A stretch of 64,000 bases of DNA from Verrucomicrobiota bacterium (lineage in GTDB: Bacteria; Verrucomicrobiota; Verrucomicrobiia; Chthoniobacterales; Terrimicrobiaceae): assembly GCA_026398255.1 (NCBI GenBank), contig JAPLTG010000015.1, forward strand, positions 124,001 to 188,000, written 5' to 3'. The translations under genes and the position numbers were made by a program. Positions 9,735 to 18,586 of the stretch are shown here, piece after piece; position 1 is the stretch's first letter, and every line of letters starts with the position of its first letter. The notes under the pieces are model-generated. The model searched no databases, was not told where the DNA came from, and worked only from the letters and a program-made list of their open reading frames with translations.

Positions 9735-10388
9735 ATGAAATCCTCGAAAAAGCCCCGGCTCGCCCTCCGCATTTTTGGCGTCTTGGCGGCATTTTTGGCG
9801 ATTTTGGCGGCCGCTTGGCTTTCGCAGCCAATCTGGTTTCCGAAAATCTGGCGCCATCTTCTCGTCGTCAATTCCTCTCCTGAAAGTGCCGACGCCATTG
9901 TGCTTTTGGGCGGCGAATCTCAGGCCCGACCCCTCGAAGCGGCCCGACTCTACAAGGCCGGCGTGGCTCCGGTGGTCTATATCATCGGCACGGGCGACAC
10001 GCCCACGAACCGGCGTGCTTTGATCAAAGCTGGAGTTCCAGCGGACCGCATCATGGTCGAAACAAAATCCCGCTCGACTCTGCAAAATGCCGATTTTGCG
10101 AAGCCACTTCTCGAGAAGGCCGGGGTGCGACAGGCGGTTTTGGTGACCTCCTCATTTCACGCTCGGAGGGCGCTCACGACCTTCCAACAACGGATTCCCG
10201 GAGTGAATTTCGGCGTCGCCACCTCGCGCATCGGTTGGTGGGACACCCCGAGCGGGCGCTTGCAGGAGGACGAGTGGGCCGCCATCGAGTTGGTGAAAAT
10301 TCCCGGCTACTGGTTCTACCACGGCATCCAGCCTTGGATAAAAAAAACTGCCCAGCCTGCTGGAACCAGCCAGACTCCTCGGAGCTGA
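9735..10388 (+). CDS. YdcF/DUF218 family membrane-anchored protein
   Basis: The protein has 217 residues. One N-terminal membrane anchor (residues about 10-32) is followed by the DUF218 fold: ADAIVLLGGESQARPLEAARLYKAG, then VETKSRSTLQNADF and VLVTSSFHARRALTTFQ. The family includes proteins acting on lipid-linked precursors and in vancomycin resistance (SanA/ElyC-like). The stop codon TGA is followed directly by the ATG of the next gene, so it is cotranscribed with the glycosyltransferase. Confidence 0.88.
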   Translation: MKSSKKPRLALRIFGVLAAFLAILAAAWLSQPIWFPKIWRHLLVVNSSPESADAIVLLGGESQARPLEAARLYKAGVAPVVYIIGTGDTPTNRRALIKAGVPADRIMVETKSRSTLQNADFAKPLLEKAGVRQAVLVTSSFHARRALTTFQQRIPGVNFGVATSRIGWWDTPSGRLQEDEWAAIELVKIPGYWFYHGIQPWIKKTAQPAGTSQTPRS

Positions 10389-11579
10389 ATGCCGTCGATC
10401 CTTTTCATTAATCGAGTTTATCCCCCGGCCAAGGGCGCCACGGGGGACATGCTGCAGGGAATGGCCGAGGCCCTTGCCTTGCGGGGCTGGGAGGTCACGA
10501 TCCTGACCACCGCCGCTGCCGGTGAACCAAAAAAATCCACCCGTCGCGGAGTTCGTATTCTTCGATCCGGCGGGGCGCTTTCGCGCCGACATGTCCTGCT
10601 TCGCGCGGCGAGCTATGTCTTCATGATCCCGTGGCTGATCAGCCGCGCGCTGCTTTTGCCGCGCACGGATTTTGTGGTGACGATGACCGACCCGCCGATG
10701 CTGGCGGTGGCGGGTTTGGCGCTGAAATATTTCAAACGCAACCGAGTGATCCACTGGGCGCAGGATTTGTATCCCGAGGTCGCCGAGGAATTGGGCGTCC
10801 TTCCTCGCGGAAATGCGATTCCCAATTTACTCCGCCGACTTTCCACAGAAGCCCTGATGCGGAGCGACGCCGTTGTGGCGATCGGGCGCTGCATGGCTTC
10901 GCGCCTCACGGCTCGAGGAATCTCCTACGCGAAAATCTCGATCATTCCGAACTGGGCTCCAGCCATTCAATCCCTAGATCGTGCCAACAACCCCTTCCGC
11001 GCCCGACATGAACTCGAAGGGCAATTCGTTGTCGTCTACTCCGGAAATATGGGGCTCGCGCATGATTTCGACACGGTGCTCGATGCGGCGGAAAAACTTC
11101 GCGGCCAGCGCGTCGTTTTTCTTTTCATCGGTGACGGTCCACGCCGGGTCGAGGTGGAGGCCGCCGCGAGGTTGCGAGGGATCGACAACATTCGATTTCT
11201 TCCGTCACAGCCCGCTGACAAGCTCTCCGAGAGTCTCTCGGCGGCCGATGCGCACTTGGTAACAATGAGGCCGAACCTCTGTGGCTTGGTGGTTCCGAGC
11301 AAAGTCTACGGCGTTCTCGCCGCTGGGCGTCCGTGCCTTTTTGTTGGCCCTTCGGATTCCGAAGCCGCGCGGCTCATCCGTGAAACGGATTCGGGGTTCG
11401 TCGTCGAGCCTGGCCAATCCGCGCAGTTAGCTTCCGAGATTTTGGATTGGGCCTCCAACCCCACCCTGCACGCTGCGGCCTGCCGCAAGGCCCGCATCGC
11501 TGGAGCCGCGTGCACCGCCCACAACGCCGCCGAGGCTTTCGACGAAATGCTCCGCAACCTCTCCTCAGAAAACCCATGA
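10389..11579 (+). CDS. GT4 glycosyltransferase, WcaI/WbuB-like
   Basis: The protein has 396 residues. It has the N-terminal acceptor domain (ILFINRVYPPAKGATGDMLQGMAEALALRGWEV), a membrane-associating region TDPPMLAVAGLALKYF, HWAQDLYPEVAEELGVL, and a donor domain VVYSGNMGLAHDFDTVLDAAEKL followed by PSKVYGVLAAGRPCLFVG. This is the pattern of exopolysaccharide/O-antigen glycosyltransferases such as WcaI and WbuB. It starts immediately after the YdcF-like stop, and its own stop overlaps the adenosine deaminase start (ATGA). The sugar donor cannot be assigned. Confidence 0.9.
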   Translation: MPSILFINRVYPPAKGATGDMLQGMAEALALRGWEVTILTTAAAGEPKKSTRRGVRILRSGGALSRRHVLLRAASYVFMIPWLISRALLLPRTDFVVTMTDPPMLAVAGLALKYFKRNRVIHWAQDLYPEVAEELGVLPRGNAIPNLLRRLSTEALMRSDAVVAIGRCMASRLTARGISYAKISIIPNWAPAIQSLDRANNPFRARHELEGQFVVVYSGNMGLAHDFDTVLDAAEKLRGQRVVFLFIGDGPRRVEVEAAARLRGIDNIRFLPSQPADKLSESLSAADAHLVTMRPNLCGLVVPSKVYGVLAAGRPCLFVGPSDSEAARLIRETDSGFVVEPGQSAQLASEILDWASNPTLHAAACRKARIAGAACTAHNAAEAFDEMLRNLSSENP

Positions 11580-12514
11580 ACCCACCGCTCCGCGACTTCA
11601 TCCGCGCTCTGCCGAAAACCGAAACCCACCTCCACATCGAGGGCGCACTGCCTTGGCACCTCCTCCGCGAATTGAGGCCCGACAAATACTCCGCACCACC
11701 AGCCTCGTGGGCGCCAGATTTTCGCTTTGATTCGTTTGCGCATTTCGAGGGGGAGCTTTTGGGATATGCGGGGGATTTTTTCACCAGCGCCGAGCGCTAC
11801 CACGCCTGCGCCAAGGCCATTTTCGAGGATCACCTCCACCGGAATGTCCGCTATGTCGAAACGAGTTTCGCCTCGGGCTGCATCGACTTTATGAATCTCG
11901 ATGGACGCGAGGTCTGCGATGCCATCCGCGCTGCCGTGCCGGAGGGTCTCGAGGTCCGGATTTTTCTTGGCATCCACCACGACGGATACACCGAAAAAAT
12001 GGGACCCGTTCTCGAGTCCGCGCTTCGCTGGGACAACCTCGACGGCATCGACCTTCACGGCACCGAGCCAACCCCGCTCGGCGACTGGGCTCCGGATTTT
12101 TGGCGCCGTGCGCGGGACGCCGGAAAATTCACCAAAGCCCACGCGGGCGAATTCTGTGGCCCGTGGTTTGTGCGCGATGCCATCGAAAAACTCGGCGCTC
12201 AGCGCATCCAGCACGGCGTCCGCGCTATCGAGGATCCCGAGGTCGTGGCCATGCTGCGGGACACCGGTATCGCTCTCGATGTTTGCCCGATCAGCAATGT
12301 GAAGCTCCGCGTCGTCCCCTCCCCCGGCGAGCATCCCATCAAGCAATTGCTCGACGCCGGCGTGGTTTGCACGGTGAGCACCGACGACCCGATCAGCTTC
12401 GGCAATTCGATCGAGGACGAATACGAATTCCTCGCCGGCGAGTTGGGGTTCTCAGAGAAAGACCTCGCGCGGGTTGCGGCCAACGGATTCCAAGTGGCTC
12501 TTAAGAAAAACTAG
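11576..12514 (+). CDS. Adenosine deaminase family protein
   Basis: The protein has 312 residues. Zn-binding and catalytic motifs of the adenosine/adenine deaminase family are visible: THLHIEGAL near the N-terminus, KAHAGEF with the catalytic Glu, RIQHGVRA and CTVSTDDP. The family hydrolyses adenosine (or adenine) to inosine (or hypoxanthine). ATG 11576 overlaps the previous stop by 4 bp. The same region holds ahcY, which releases adenosine, and a cytosine deaminase, so purine/pyrimidine salvage is a fair context. Adenine versus adenosine specificity was not resolved. Confidence 0.9.
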   Translation: MNPPLRDFIRALPKTETHLHIEGALPWHLLRELRPDKYSAPPASWAPDFRFDSFAHFEGELLGYAGDFFTSAERYHACAKAIFEDHLHRNVRYVETSFASGCIDFMNLDGREVCDAIRAAVPEGLEVRIFLGIHHDGYTEKMGPVLESALRWDNLDGIDLHGTEPTPLGDWAPDFWRRARDAGKFTKAHAGEFCGPWFVRDAIEKLGAQRIQHGVRAIEDPEVVAMLRDTGIALDVCPISNVKLRVVPSPGEHPIKQLLDAGVVCTVSTDDPISFGNSIEDEYEFLAGELGFSEKDLARVAANGFQVALKKN

Positions 12515-12519
12515 TCCGG

Positions 12520-14085
12520 TCAGGAGTTGAGTTTTTTCTCCCCTTTTGATTCTTCAGTTTGCTGCGGCTTCGCTGGAGAGGTTTTCTCGAGGAGTTTTTT
12601 ATCCCACTTCATTTCCAGATCGCCGCCGCGCTCGATCATCACAGGGTAAACATCGTCCCACCATTTTTCGTAAGCCTTGGCCATCGAACCGGCGCGGGCG
12701 GGTTCGGACTTGGCGAGGTCTTTTTTGCAGGCGGGGTCTTTTTTCAAATGGAAAAGACTCCAGCGTCCGGGCTCGGAAACGCCCCAGTGAAAAGCGGCAT
12801 TGTCGGCCGTGTAGGTCGCTTCTTGGCCTCCGGCGATGACATTTCGCAAAGTGGAACACTGAAAACCATAGTTCTCATTCGAGCATTTCGGGCTGTCGCA
12901 GGGGCGGCTGCGGACGAGGAGGTAATGGCCCTGCCGCACACCGGCCATGGCGTATTTGTGCTCGGCAGCGAGTCCGCTCGGCCAGCGAGCCACATGCTGG
13001 AAAAGCATGCGGTCTTCGTGCCAGGCGATGGGTTTTTTGGATTCAAGGAGCGGCAAAAGGCTGTAGCCCTCGAGTTTGCCTTCGAGTTTTTCCGGGATTT
13101 TGGCTCCGGAGAGTTCGCAGAGGGTCGGAAGCACATCGAGGTGCGCGGTAAGGTTTTCGACTTGGTGGGGCGGCCAGTGCCCGGCCCAGCGCCAGAAGGA
13201 AAAGACACGCGTGCCCCCTTCCCAAGCGGTGGCTTTGCAGCCACGCATATTGGCGTTGTAGACATCCAACCCCCAGGTTCCGCCGTTGTCGGACATGAGG
13301 ACGACGATGGTTTTTTCGTCGAGGCCCTTTTCTTTCAGAAAGGCCATGATGCGACCGATGTTGTAGTCCAGGTTCGCGACCATCCCGAGGTATTGGGCTT
13401 GCTGCTCGGGAACCTTCCCGCGAAATGGCGCGACGAATTCCTCGGGCGCGGCCAGCGGGTCGTGCGGCGAGTAGGTCGAGAGGTAGGCGAAGAATGGTTG
13501 GTCACCGCTCTCGGTGATGAATTTCATCGCATCATCAAAATAAATATCCTCGCGGTAGCCCTTCACTTTCTCGCGCTTGCAGTTTCGCACCATTATCGGA
13601 TCGAAGTGCTCTCGCGGGCCGTCCCGATTCGTGGAGCACCATTGAAATCCTCGGTCTTGCGGGGCGTAACCCCACTCATTGCCGAGATGCCATTTTCCAA
13701 TGAAGCCAGTCCGATAGCCTGCTGAAGCGAGGAGTTCGGGCAGTGTCGTCGCCTCTTTCCACAATTGGTCGCGAGGCGTCTGAGTATGGGTGACTCCGTT
13801 GCGGAATTCATGCATGCCGGTCAGCAGCGCCGCCCGCGTGGGAGAGCACGAGGCGCTCACCTGGAAATTCTCCAACCGCACACTCTCGGCCGCCAGTCGA
13901 TCCACATTCGGAGTGGCCAACAACGGATGGCCCGTGCATTTCCAGTCCCCATAGCCCTGATCATCCGTCAGAATAAAAAGAATGTTCGGGCGAGTGCCGG
14001 CCGGTTCGATGGTTTTCTCACCCGCCCGTGAGAAGTTGGAAAAAAACAGACAGACCGCAAGAAGCAGGGTGAAGGGGATTTTCAT
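12520..14085 (-). CDS. Secreted sulfatase (formylglycine type)
   Basis: The protein has 521 residues. A signal peptide (KIPFTLLLAVCLFFSNFSRA) precedes NILFILTDDQGYGD, whose Asp pair binds Ca. The modification motif CSPTR has Cys80, which an anaerobic or aerobic maturase converts to formylglycine; GKWHLG and SDNGG complete the active site. It belongs to the arylsulfatase-like family that is abundant in Verrucomicrobiota and Planctomycetota for desulfating polysaccharides. Its substrate is unknown. It converges on the adenosine deaminase with a 5-bp gap and is 153 bp upstream of, and divergent from, aldA. No maturase gene lies in the window. Confidence 0.93.
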   Translation of the reverse strand: MKIPFTLLLAVCLFFSNFSRAGEKTIEPAGTRPNILFILTDDQGYGDWKCTGHPLLATPNVDRLAAESVRLENFQVSASCSPTRAALLTGMHEFRNGVTHTQTPRDQLWKEATTLPELLASAGYRTGFIGKWHLGNEWGYAPQDRGFQWCSTNRDGPREHFDPIMVRNCKREKVKGYREDIYFDDAMKFITESGDQPFFAYLSTYSPHDPLAAPEEFVAPFRGKVPEQQAQYLGMVANLDYNIGRIMAFLKEKGLDEKTIVVLMSDNGGTWGLDVYNANMRGCKATAWEGGTRVFSFWRWAGHWPPHQVENLTAHLDVLPTLCELSGAKIPEKLEGKLEGYSLLPLLESKKPIAWHEDRMLFQHVARWPSGLAAEHKYAMAGVRQGHYLLVRSRPCDSPKCSNENYGFQCSTLRNVIAGGQEATYTADNAAFHWGVSEPGRWSLFHLKKDPACKKDLAKSEPARAGSMAKAYEKWWDDVYPVMIERGGDLEMKWDKKLLEKTSPAKPQQTEESKGEKKLNS

Positions 14086-14238
14086 GATCGATGGGTCGTT
14101 GAGGGAATCGCGGGTGGAGGTTCTTTATCATTCTCACCTTGCAGCCAGCTCAAGATTATTCTGGGAGTTTGTAAAAGCTTGGCCCCGCTCCCGGAAAAAA
14201 CTATTGGCATGGACCTCACCAATTCCCCGACCACCCAT

Positions 14239-15675
14239 ATGAAAACCTACCAGAATTACATCAACGGCCGATTCACTCCCTCAGCTGGTGACGGCGCCAT
14301 CGAAGTCCTCAATCCCTCCACCGGCGATGTCATTTCGCGCGTCCCGGAATCCACCGCCAGCGACCTCGAAATGGCCCTCGACGCCGCCCACGCCGCGCAG
14401 CCCGCTTGGGCGAAGCGCCCCGCCATCGAGCGCGCCAACCTCCTCCGGCAAATCTCGGCCAAGCTCCGTGAAAATGTGAAGCCGCTCGCGCAAGTCATCG
14501 TCGAGGAACAGGGCAAAACGCTTGGCCTCGCCGAGGTGGAGGTGAATTTCACCGCCGACTACATCGACTACATGGCCGAGTGGGCGCGGCGCATCGAAGG
14601 CGAGATCATCCCGAGCGACCGGGCCGGCGAGACCATCTTTCTCTTCCGCGAGCCGATCGGTGTCGTGGGGGGCATTCTGCCGTGGAATTTCCCGTTCTTT
14701 CTCATCGCCAGAAAAATGGCCCCGGCTCTCGTTTGCGGGAATGCCATCGTGATCAAATCCAGCGAGGAAACACCGAACAATGCCTTTGAGTTTGCCCAGA
14801 TTCTGAGCCAGACCGACCTACCGCCCGGCCTCATCAACATCCTCTCCGGCCGAGGCGCCGGTGTCGGACAGGCCCTCGCCGAGAGCCCCCGCATCGGCCT
14901 CATCAGCTTCACCGGCAGCGTGGCCACCGGCTCGCGCATCATGGCCTCCGCCGCGAAAAACATCACCAAGGTGAACCTCGAACTCGGCGGCAAGGCCCCC
15001 GCCATCGTGCTCGCCGATGCCGATATCGACCTCGCCGTGAACGCCGTCAAAAGCTCGCGCCTCATCAACAGCGGCCAAGTCTGCAACTGCGCCGAGCGCG
15101 TTTATGTCCACGAGAAAGTCGCCGCCGAGTTCACCGAAAAGCTCGCCGCCGCCATGTCCTCCGCGCGTTGCGGCAATCCCCTCGCCGATCCCGGCGTGGA
15201 TTACGGCCCGCTCATCAACAAGGTCGGCTTCGACAAAGTGGACGCGCTCGTTCGCGGCGCCGTCACCCAAGGCGCGCAGGTAGTCACCGGAGGAACCCGC
15301 GCCGATGTCTCGCCCGGCGGGCATTTTTACCAACCCACCGTCCTCGCCGGTTGCCGTCACGACATGGACATCATCCAGCGCGAAATCTTCGGCCCCGTCG
15401 CGCCGGTGGTCTCCATTTCCAGCCTCGAGGAAGCCGTCGCGCTGGCGAATGACTCGGAATACGGCCTCACCTCCTCGATCTACACACGAGACCTCAACTC
15501 CGCGATGAAAGCCTGCCGCGAAATTCACTTCGGCGAGACCTACATCAACCGCGAGAATTTCGAGGCCATGCAGGGCTACCACGCCGGTTGGCGAAAATCC
15601 GGCATCGGCGGCGCCGACGGAAAACACGGCCTCCACGAATTCCTCCAAACGCATGTCGTCTATCTCCAAACCTGA
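14239..15675 (+). CDS. aldA: Lactaldehyde dehydrogenase (aldehyde dehydrogenase A)
   Basis: The protein has 478 residues and is very close in length and wording to E. coli AldA (NAD-dependent lactaldehyde/glycolaldehyde dehydrogenase). Shared features are EVEVNFTADYIDYMAEWARR, GGILPWNFPFFLIARKMAPAL, the catalytic NSGQVCNCAERV, and a C-terminus GIGGADGKHGLHEFLQTHVVYLQ. It oxidises L-lactaldehyde from fucose or rhamnose breakdown, or glycolaldehyde. ATG 14239 fits the AldA N-terminus; an in-frame ATG at 14209 is the alternative. The adjacent divergent sulfatase makes sulfated deoxy-sugar polysaccharides a possible source, but no fucose or rhamnose genes are in view. Confidence 0.92.
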   Translation: MKTYQNYINGRFTPSAGDGAIEVLNPSTGDVISRVPESTASDLEMALDAAHAAQPAWAKRPAIERANLLRQISAKLRENVKPLAQVIVEEQGKTLGLAEVEVNFTADYIDYMAEWARRIEGEIIPSDRAGETIFLFREPIGVVGGILPWNFPFFLIARKMAPALVCGNAIVIKSSEETPNNAFEFAQILSQTDLPPGLINILSGRGAGVGQALAESPRIGLISFTGSVATGSRIMASAAKNITKVNLELGGKAPAIVLADADIDLAVNAVKSSRLINSGQVCNCAERVYVHEKVAAEFTEKLAAAMSSARCGNPLADPGVDYGPLINKVGFDKVDALVRGAVTQGAQVVTGGTRADVSPGGHFYQPTVLAGCRHDMDIIQREIFGPVAPVVSISSLEEAVALANDSEYGLTSSIYTRDLNSAMKACREIHFGETYINRENFEAMQGYHAGWRKSGIGGADGKHGLHEFLQTHVVYLQT

Positions 15676-15684
15676 TGCCCCCTT

Positions 15685-16131
15685 GTGATCGATCCCGACC
15701 CTTTTCTCCAGGCCGCCATTGAAGAGGCCCGCCAAGGCCTCGCCGAAGGCGGCATTCCCATCGGCTCCGTGCTCGTGGTCGACGGACAAATCATTGGACG
15801 CGGACACAACCGCCGCGTGCAGGATGGCAGCGTGATCCACCACGCCGAGATGAACTGCCTCGAAAACGCCGGCCGGCTCCCCGCGGCCGTTTACCGCTGT
15901 TGCACCATCTACTCCACCCTCTCCCCCTGCCCGATGTGCAGCGGCGCGATCCAACTCTACGGCATCCCGAAAGTCGTCATCGGCGAAAACAAAACCTTCC
16001 AAGGCCCCGAATCCCACCTCCGCGAGCAGGGCCTCGAACTTGAAATCCGCCAAAACCCCGAATGCATCGCCATGATGGAGGATTTCATTAAAACCAAGCC
16101 CGAGCTCTGGAACGAGGATATCGGAGTTTGA
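15685..16131 (+). CDS. Cytosine deaminase of the yeast Fcy1/CDA-fold type
   Basis: The protein has 148 residues and a cytidine-deaminase fold with Zn ligands HAE (IHHAEMNCLEN) and PCPMC. The stretch GIPIGSVLVVDGQIIGRGHNRR, YSTLSPCPMCSGAIQLYGIPKVVIGEN and the C-terminal KPELWNEDIGV closely match yeast cytosine deaminase, not the unrelated amidohydrolase CodA of E. coli. It converts cytosine to uracil. GTG 15685 is the only start that preserves the N-terminal helix. It begins 9 bp after aldA. Guanine deaminase is the main alternative but lacks this C-terminal signature. Confidence 0.85.
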   Translation: MIDPDPFLQAAIEEARQGLAEGGIPIGSVLVVDGQIIGRGHNRRVQDGSVIHHAEMNCLENAGRLPAAVYRCCTIYSTLSPCPMCSGAIQLYGIPKVVIGENKTFQGPESHLREQGLELEIRQNPECIAMMEDFIKTKPELWNEDIGV

Positions 16132-16156
16132 TTCGGCACCAGAACTCAAAGAAATC

Positions 16157-17413
16157 GTGAATGAATCACCCGTCATGAAATCCGCGACCCGCGAGCGCGA
16201 TTTTTTTTGGATCGCCTTGATCTTTTGCACTTCTGCGCTCGTGCTGCTTCTCTGGACCAGGGCCTCCGATCCTCGCTGGCTGGGGCATTTACAAATCGAC
16301 CCAGTCGTTTTCCAAACGCGCGCGGTCTCGTTTTTGGAACATTCCTCATGGGCTCACTCCGGAACCAACGAGTATCAACCCGGAGCCCTGTGGTTTTTTG
16401 TCGCGACGGCCTGCGGCTTGGAGGACCCGCGCAAATTCGACGACTTCCGCCTCGCCCTTCTGACCACAAATGCCATCCTTCTCTGCCTTCATATTCTTCT
16501 CGCCGCCGTTTTTGGCGAAAAGCACACGCCGTGGTTGCTCATGATTTTGGCTGCGGCGACCGGACCTATTCTTCTGTATCGGTTTGAACTTTTGGTTTCG
16601 CTTTTGGTTTTAACGGGCTGGCTTTTCTGGCGAAGGGGGCACTTGAACTCCTGCGGATTTTTCATGGGATTGGCCATGGCGACCAAGATTTACCCCATTC
16701 TTCTGGCTCCCCTCTTGCTCTTCGGCGCATGGATGTCCGGGAAAATCCGGAAAGGCATCAGTTCGATGTTTGCATGGGGCTTGGGCCTCTTCGGGATGAC
16801 TTTTTCGTTGCTGATTTTTGGAGCCCAAAGCCAGGAGTTGATGTCAGCCATTAGGTTTCACATCAACAAGCCTTTCGGGATCGACGGCTCGTTGGGAAGC
16901 TTCGTTCCGATTCTCCAAAATTTTCTGGATATCCCGCTGAGGATGGCTCCCCGAAATGGCATTCACGGCTTTGATTCGGACTTGGGGGGAATTGCGACAA
17001 CCGCCATCACTTGGATCTGGTTTCCAATCGCGTTGGGGGTGATAGGTCTGATTCTCCGAAAACAACGCGGCGTGGGTTATCCAAATGCCGGCGATCTTTT
17101 TGTGCTCATGGGAGTCTTTGTCGGCCTCGGAAAACTCATGGCTCCGCAATACACTTGGTGGGCGCTCTCCCTTTTGCCTTTTGCTCCAGCGGCTTGGCTC
17201 TCCAGAACGAAATGGATCGCCGTGATGCTTTTGCTCGTCTCCAGCCTGCTCCTCGGCCAAATCGTATATCCGTTGAATTACTCGGAGTTCATCAAGAGCT
17301 TTTCCGTCAATCCTCTGGAAAATCCGTTGTTTTGGATTAATTCAGCTAAAAACTTGATGTGGCTAGCCGCTGTCGGCATCGCCACAAGCGGCCTTTTTCG
17401 AGGAAGCCGTTAG
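16157..17413 (+). CDS. Integral membrane glycosyltransferase-like protein (GT87/DUF2029)
   Basis: The protein has 418 residues and about ten hydrophobic segments. The first loop after TM1 carries DPVVFQTRAVSFLE and NEYQPGALWFFVATA, with acidic and Tyr/Gln residues typical of GT-C enzymes that use polyprenyl-phosphate sugars. GLAMATKIYPILLAPLLLFG is the DUF2029/GT87-like signature. It probably adds a sugar to an envelope glycan from the periplasmic side. GTG 16157 is used; ATG 16175 is an alternative. It has more AT-rich codons than aldA and converges with the Pro-rich repeat gene. Confidence 0.75.
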   Translation: MNESPVMKSATRERDFFWIALIFCTSALVLLLWTRASDPRWLGHLQIDPVVFQTRAVSFLEHSSWAHSGTNEYQPGALWFFVATACGLEDPRKFDDFRLALLTTNAILLCLHILLAAVFGEKHTPWLLMILAAATGPILLYRFELLVSLLVLTGWLFWRRGHLNSCGFFMGLAMATKIYPILLAPLLLFGAWMSGKIRKGISSMFAWGLGLFGMTFSLLIFGAQSQELMSAIRFHINKPFGIDGSLGSFVPILQNFLDIPLRMAPRNGIHGFDSDLGGIATTAITWIWFPIALGVIGLILRKQRGVGYPNAGDLFVLMGVFVGLGKLMAPQYTWWALSLLPFAPAAWLSRTKWIAVMLLLVSSLLLGQIVYPLNYSEFIKSFSVNPLENPLFWINSAKNLMWLAAVGIATSGLFRGSR

Positions 17414-17437
17414 AAAATCCTTACAAAAAACCGGGGC

Positions 17438-18586
17438 TTAAAGATTACTAGGATTCGGTGATGGAGTAGGCGTAGGCGTAGGCGTAGGCGTAGGCGTAGG
17501 GCTCGGACTTGGTTCAGGCGACGGGCTCGGTTCTGGACTTGGCTCGGGACTTGGTTCTGGCGACGGACTCGGTGATGGAGTCGGCGAAGGCGATGGGCTT
17601 GGCTCCGGGCTTGGCTCCGGGCTTGGTTCAGGCGACGGACTTGGTGATGGAGTCGGCGAAGGCGATGGGCTTGGCTCGGGACTTGGTTCAGGCGACGGAC
17701 TCGGTGATGGAGTCGGCGAAGGCGATGGGCTCGGTTCCGGGCTTGGCTCGGGACTTGGTTCGGGACTTGGCTCGGGACTTGGCTCGGGACTTGGTGACGG
17801 ACTTGGTGACGGACTTGGTGACGGACTTGGCGTGGCTTGTGTCGGAGGTGGAGGTTGATTTGGGAGAACAGGTTTCGGCGTATCAACCTGCGTTTTTGAA
17901 GTTGTATCTCCAGAGGACTCAGCGCCACCTGCGCCAGGAGACCCATCGGTATTTGGCGTTCCGCCACTATCGAAGATGGCTTGGGCTTGGGTGATGGCTT
18001 GTTGGATGGAGGAAGTCGACGTGATGTTGGAAACTATATTGGAAAATCTTGTGTTGACGGTGGTTTCGCTGATAATTGTAGCGACCTCGGCCGCAGCTTG
18101 CTCGGCGGCTTGGCGATCGCCCCCGTTGGCAATCGCGGCAAAGGCTGCATTGACGACAGCGGCGTTGGCTATAGCGGCAACTACTCTTTGTGTTAGTCCC
18201 CTTCTTGCATTGGAACTGATAGCCGTGTTGAGGGCGGTAGAAGTAATTAAATTGGCTTGAGCAGGAAGAGCGGTAATCGCTCCACCGACAGCGGCTCCAG
18301 CAATTCCAGTGGCACTTCTTGCAGATCCCGACTTAATAGCAGCATTGACAGACGCGGCCGTGATCGCCCCGACTTGAGACGGGGCTGATGTCACAGCTGT
18401 CGATACGGCGGTTCTTGCAACCTTTTGAGCGGTCGCTAGAGATACCTTTCGCTTAGGGGCTCTATTTCCTTGTTGAGCCGAAGAATGAGGCACATCGGAT
18501 AAAAAAAAGAGCCCCAGTGTTATAAGTATCGCATAAAAGCGGGCGCGAGACTTAAGACGATATGATTCCATCGGGGCAATTGTCAT
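17438..18586 (-). CDS. Secreted Ala-rich protein with long Pro/Ser/Glu repeat tail, unknown function
   Basis: The protein has 382 residues. The signal-peptide-like segment [22 protein letters not shown] is followed by an Ala-rich helical region (about residues 45-215) with no recognised domain. A Pro-rich linker and about 130 residues of [16 protein letters not shown] repeats end in six TP dipeptides and SPNPSNL. Such tails are extended and often span or attach to the cell surface. Its ATG overlaps the stop of the FecR gene (ATGA), so the two are translationally coupled and probably act together. I do not recognise a function. Confidence 0.75.
   Translation of the reverse strand: MTIAPMESYRLKSRARFYAILITLGLFFLSDVPHSSAQQGNRAPKRKVSLATAQKVARTAVSTAVTSAPSQVGAITAASVNAAIKSGSARSATGIAGAAVGGAITALPAQANLITSTALNTAISSNARRGLTQRVVAAIANAAVVNAAFAAIANGGDRQAAEQAAAEVATIISETTVNTRFSNIVSNITSTSSIQQAITQAQAIFDSGGTPNTDGSPGAGGAESSGDTTSKTQVDTPKPVLPNQPPPPTQATPSPSPSPSPSPSPSPEPSPEPSPEPSPEPSPEPSPSPSPTPSPSPSPEPSPEPSPSPSPTPSPSPSPEPSPEPSPEPSPSPSPTPSPSPSPEPSPEPSPEPSPSPEPSPSPTPTPTPTPTPTPSPNPSNL
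17466..17833. repeat. In-frame tandem repeat array encoding the Pro-rich tail
   Basis: The array starts with six GTAGGC-type hexamers (17466-17501, TP codons on the minus strand) and continues with 6-12-bp units encoding SP and EP. A 29-bp block recurs at 17571-17599, 17643-17671 and 17703-17731. All units are multiples of 3, so slippage changes length without breaking the frame. Confidence 0.9.

Noticed and set aside
14818-16230. 470-codon minus-strand ORF opposite aldA and the cytosine deaminase
   Set aside because: It spans two confident plus-strand genes and shows only shadow composition.
17463-17833. CRISPR-like repeat array
   Set aside because: Units are short in-frame codon repeats without unique spacers and encode a Pro-rich tail.
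17509-17994. 161-codon plus-strand ORF with [12 protein letters not shown]-type repeats
   Set aside because: It is the opposite strand of the Pro-rich coding repeat and has no start context or homology signal.
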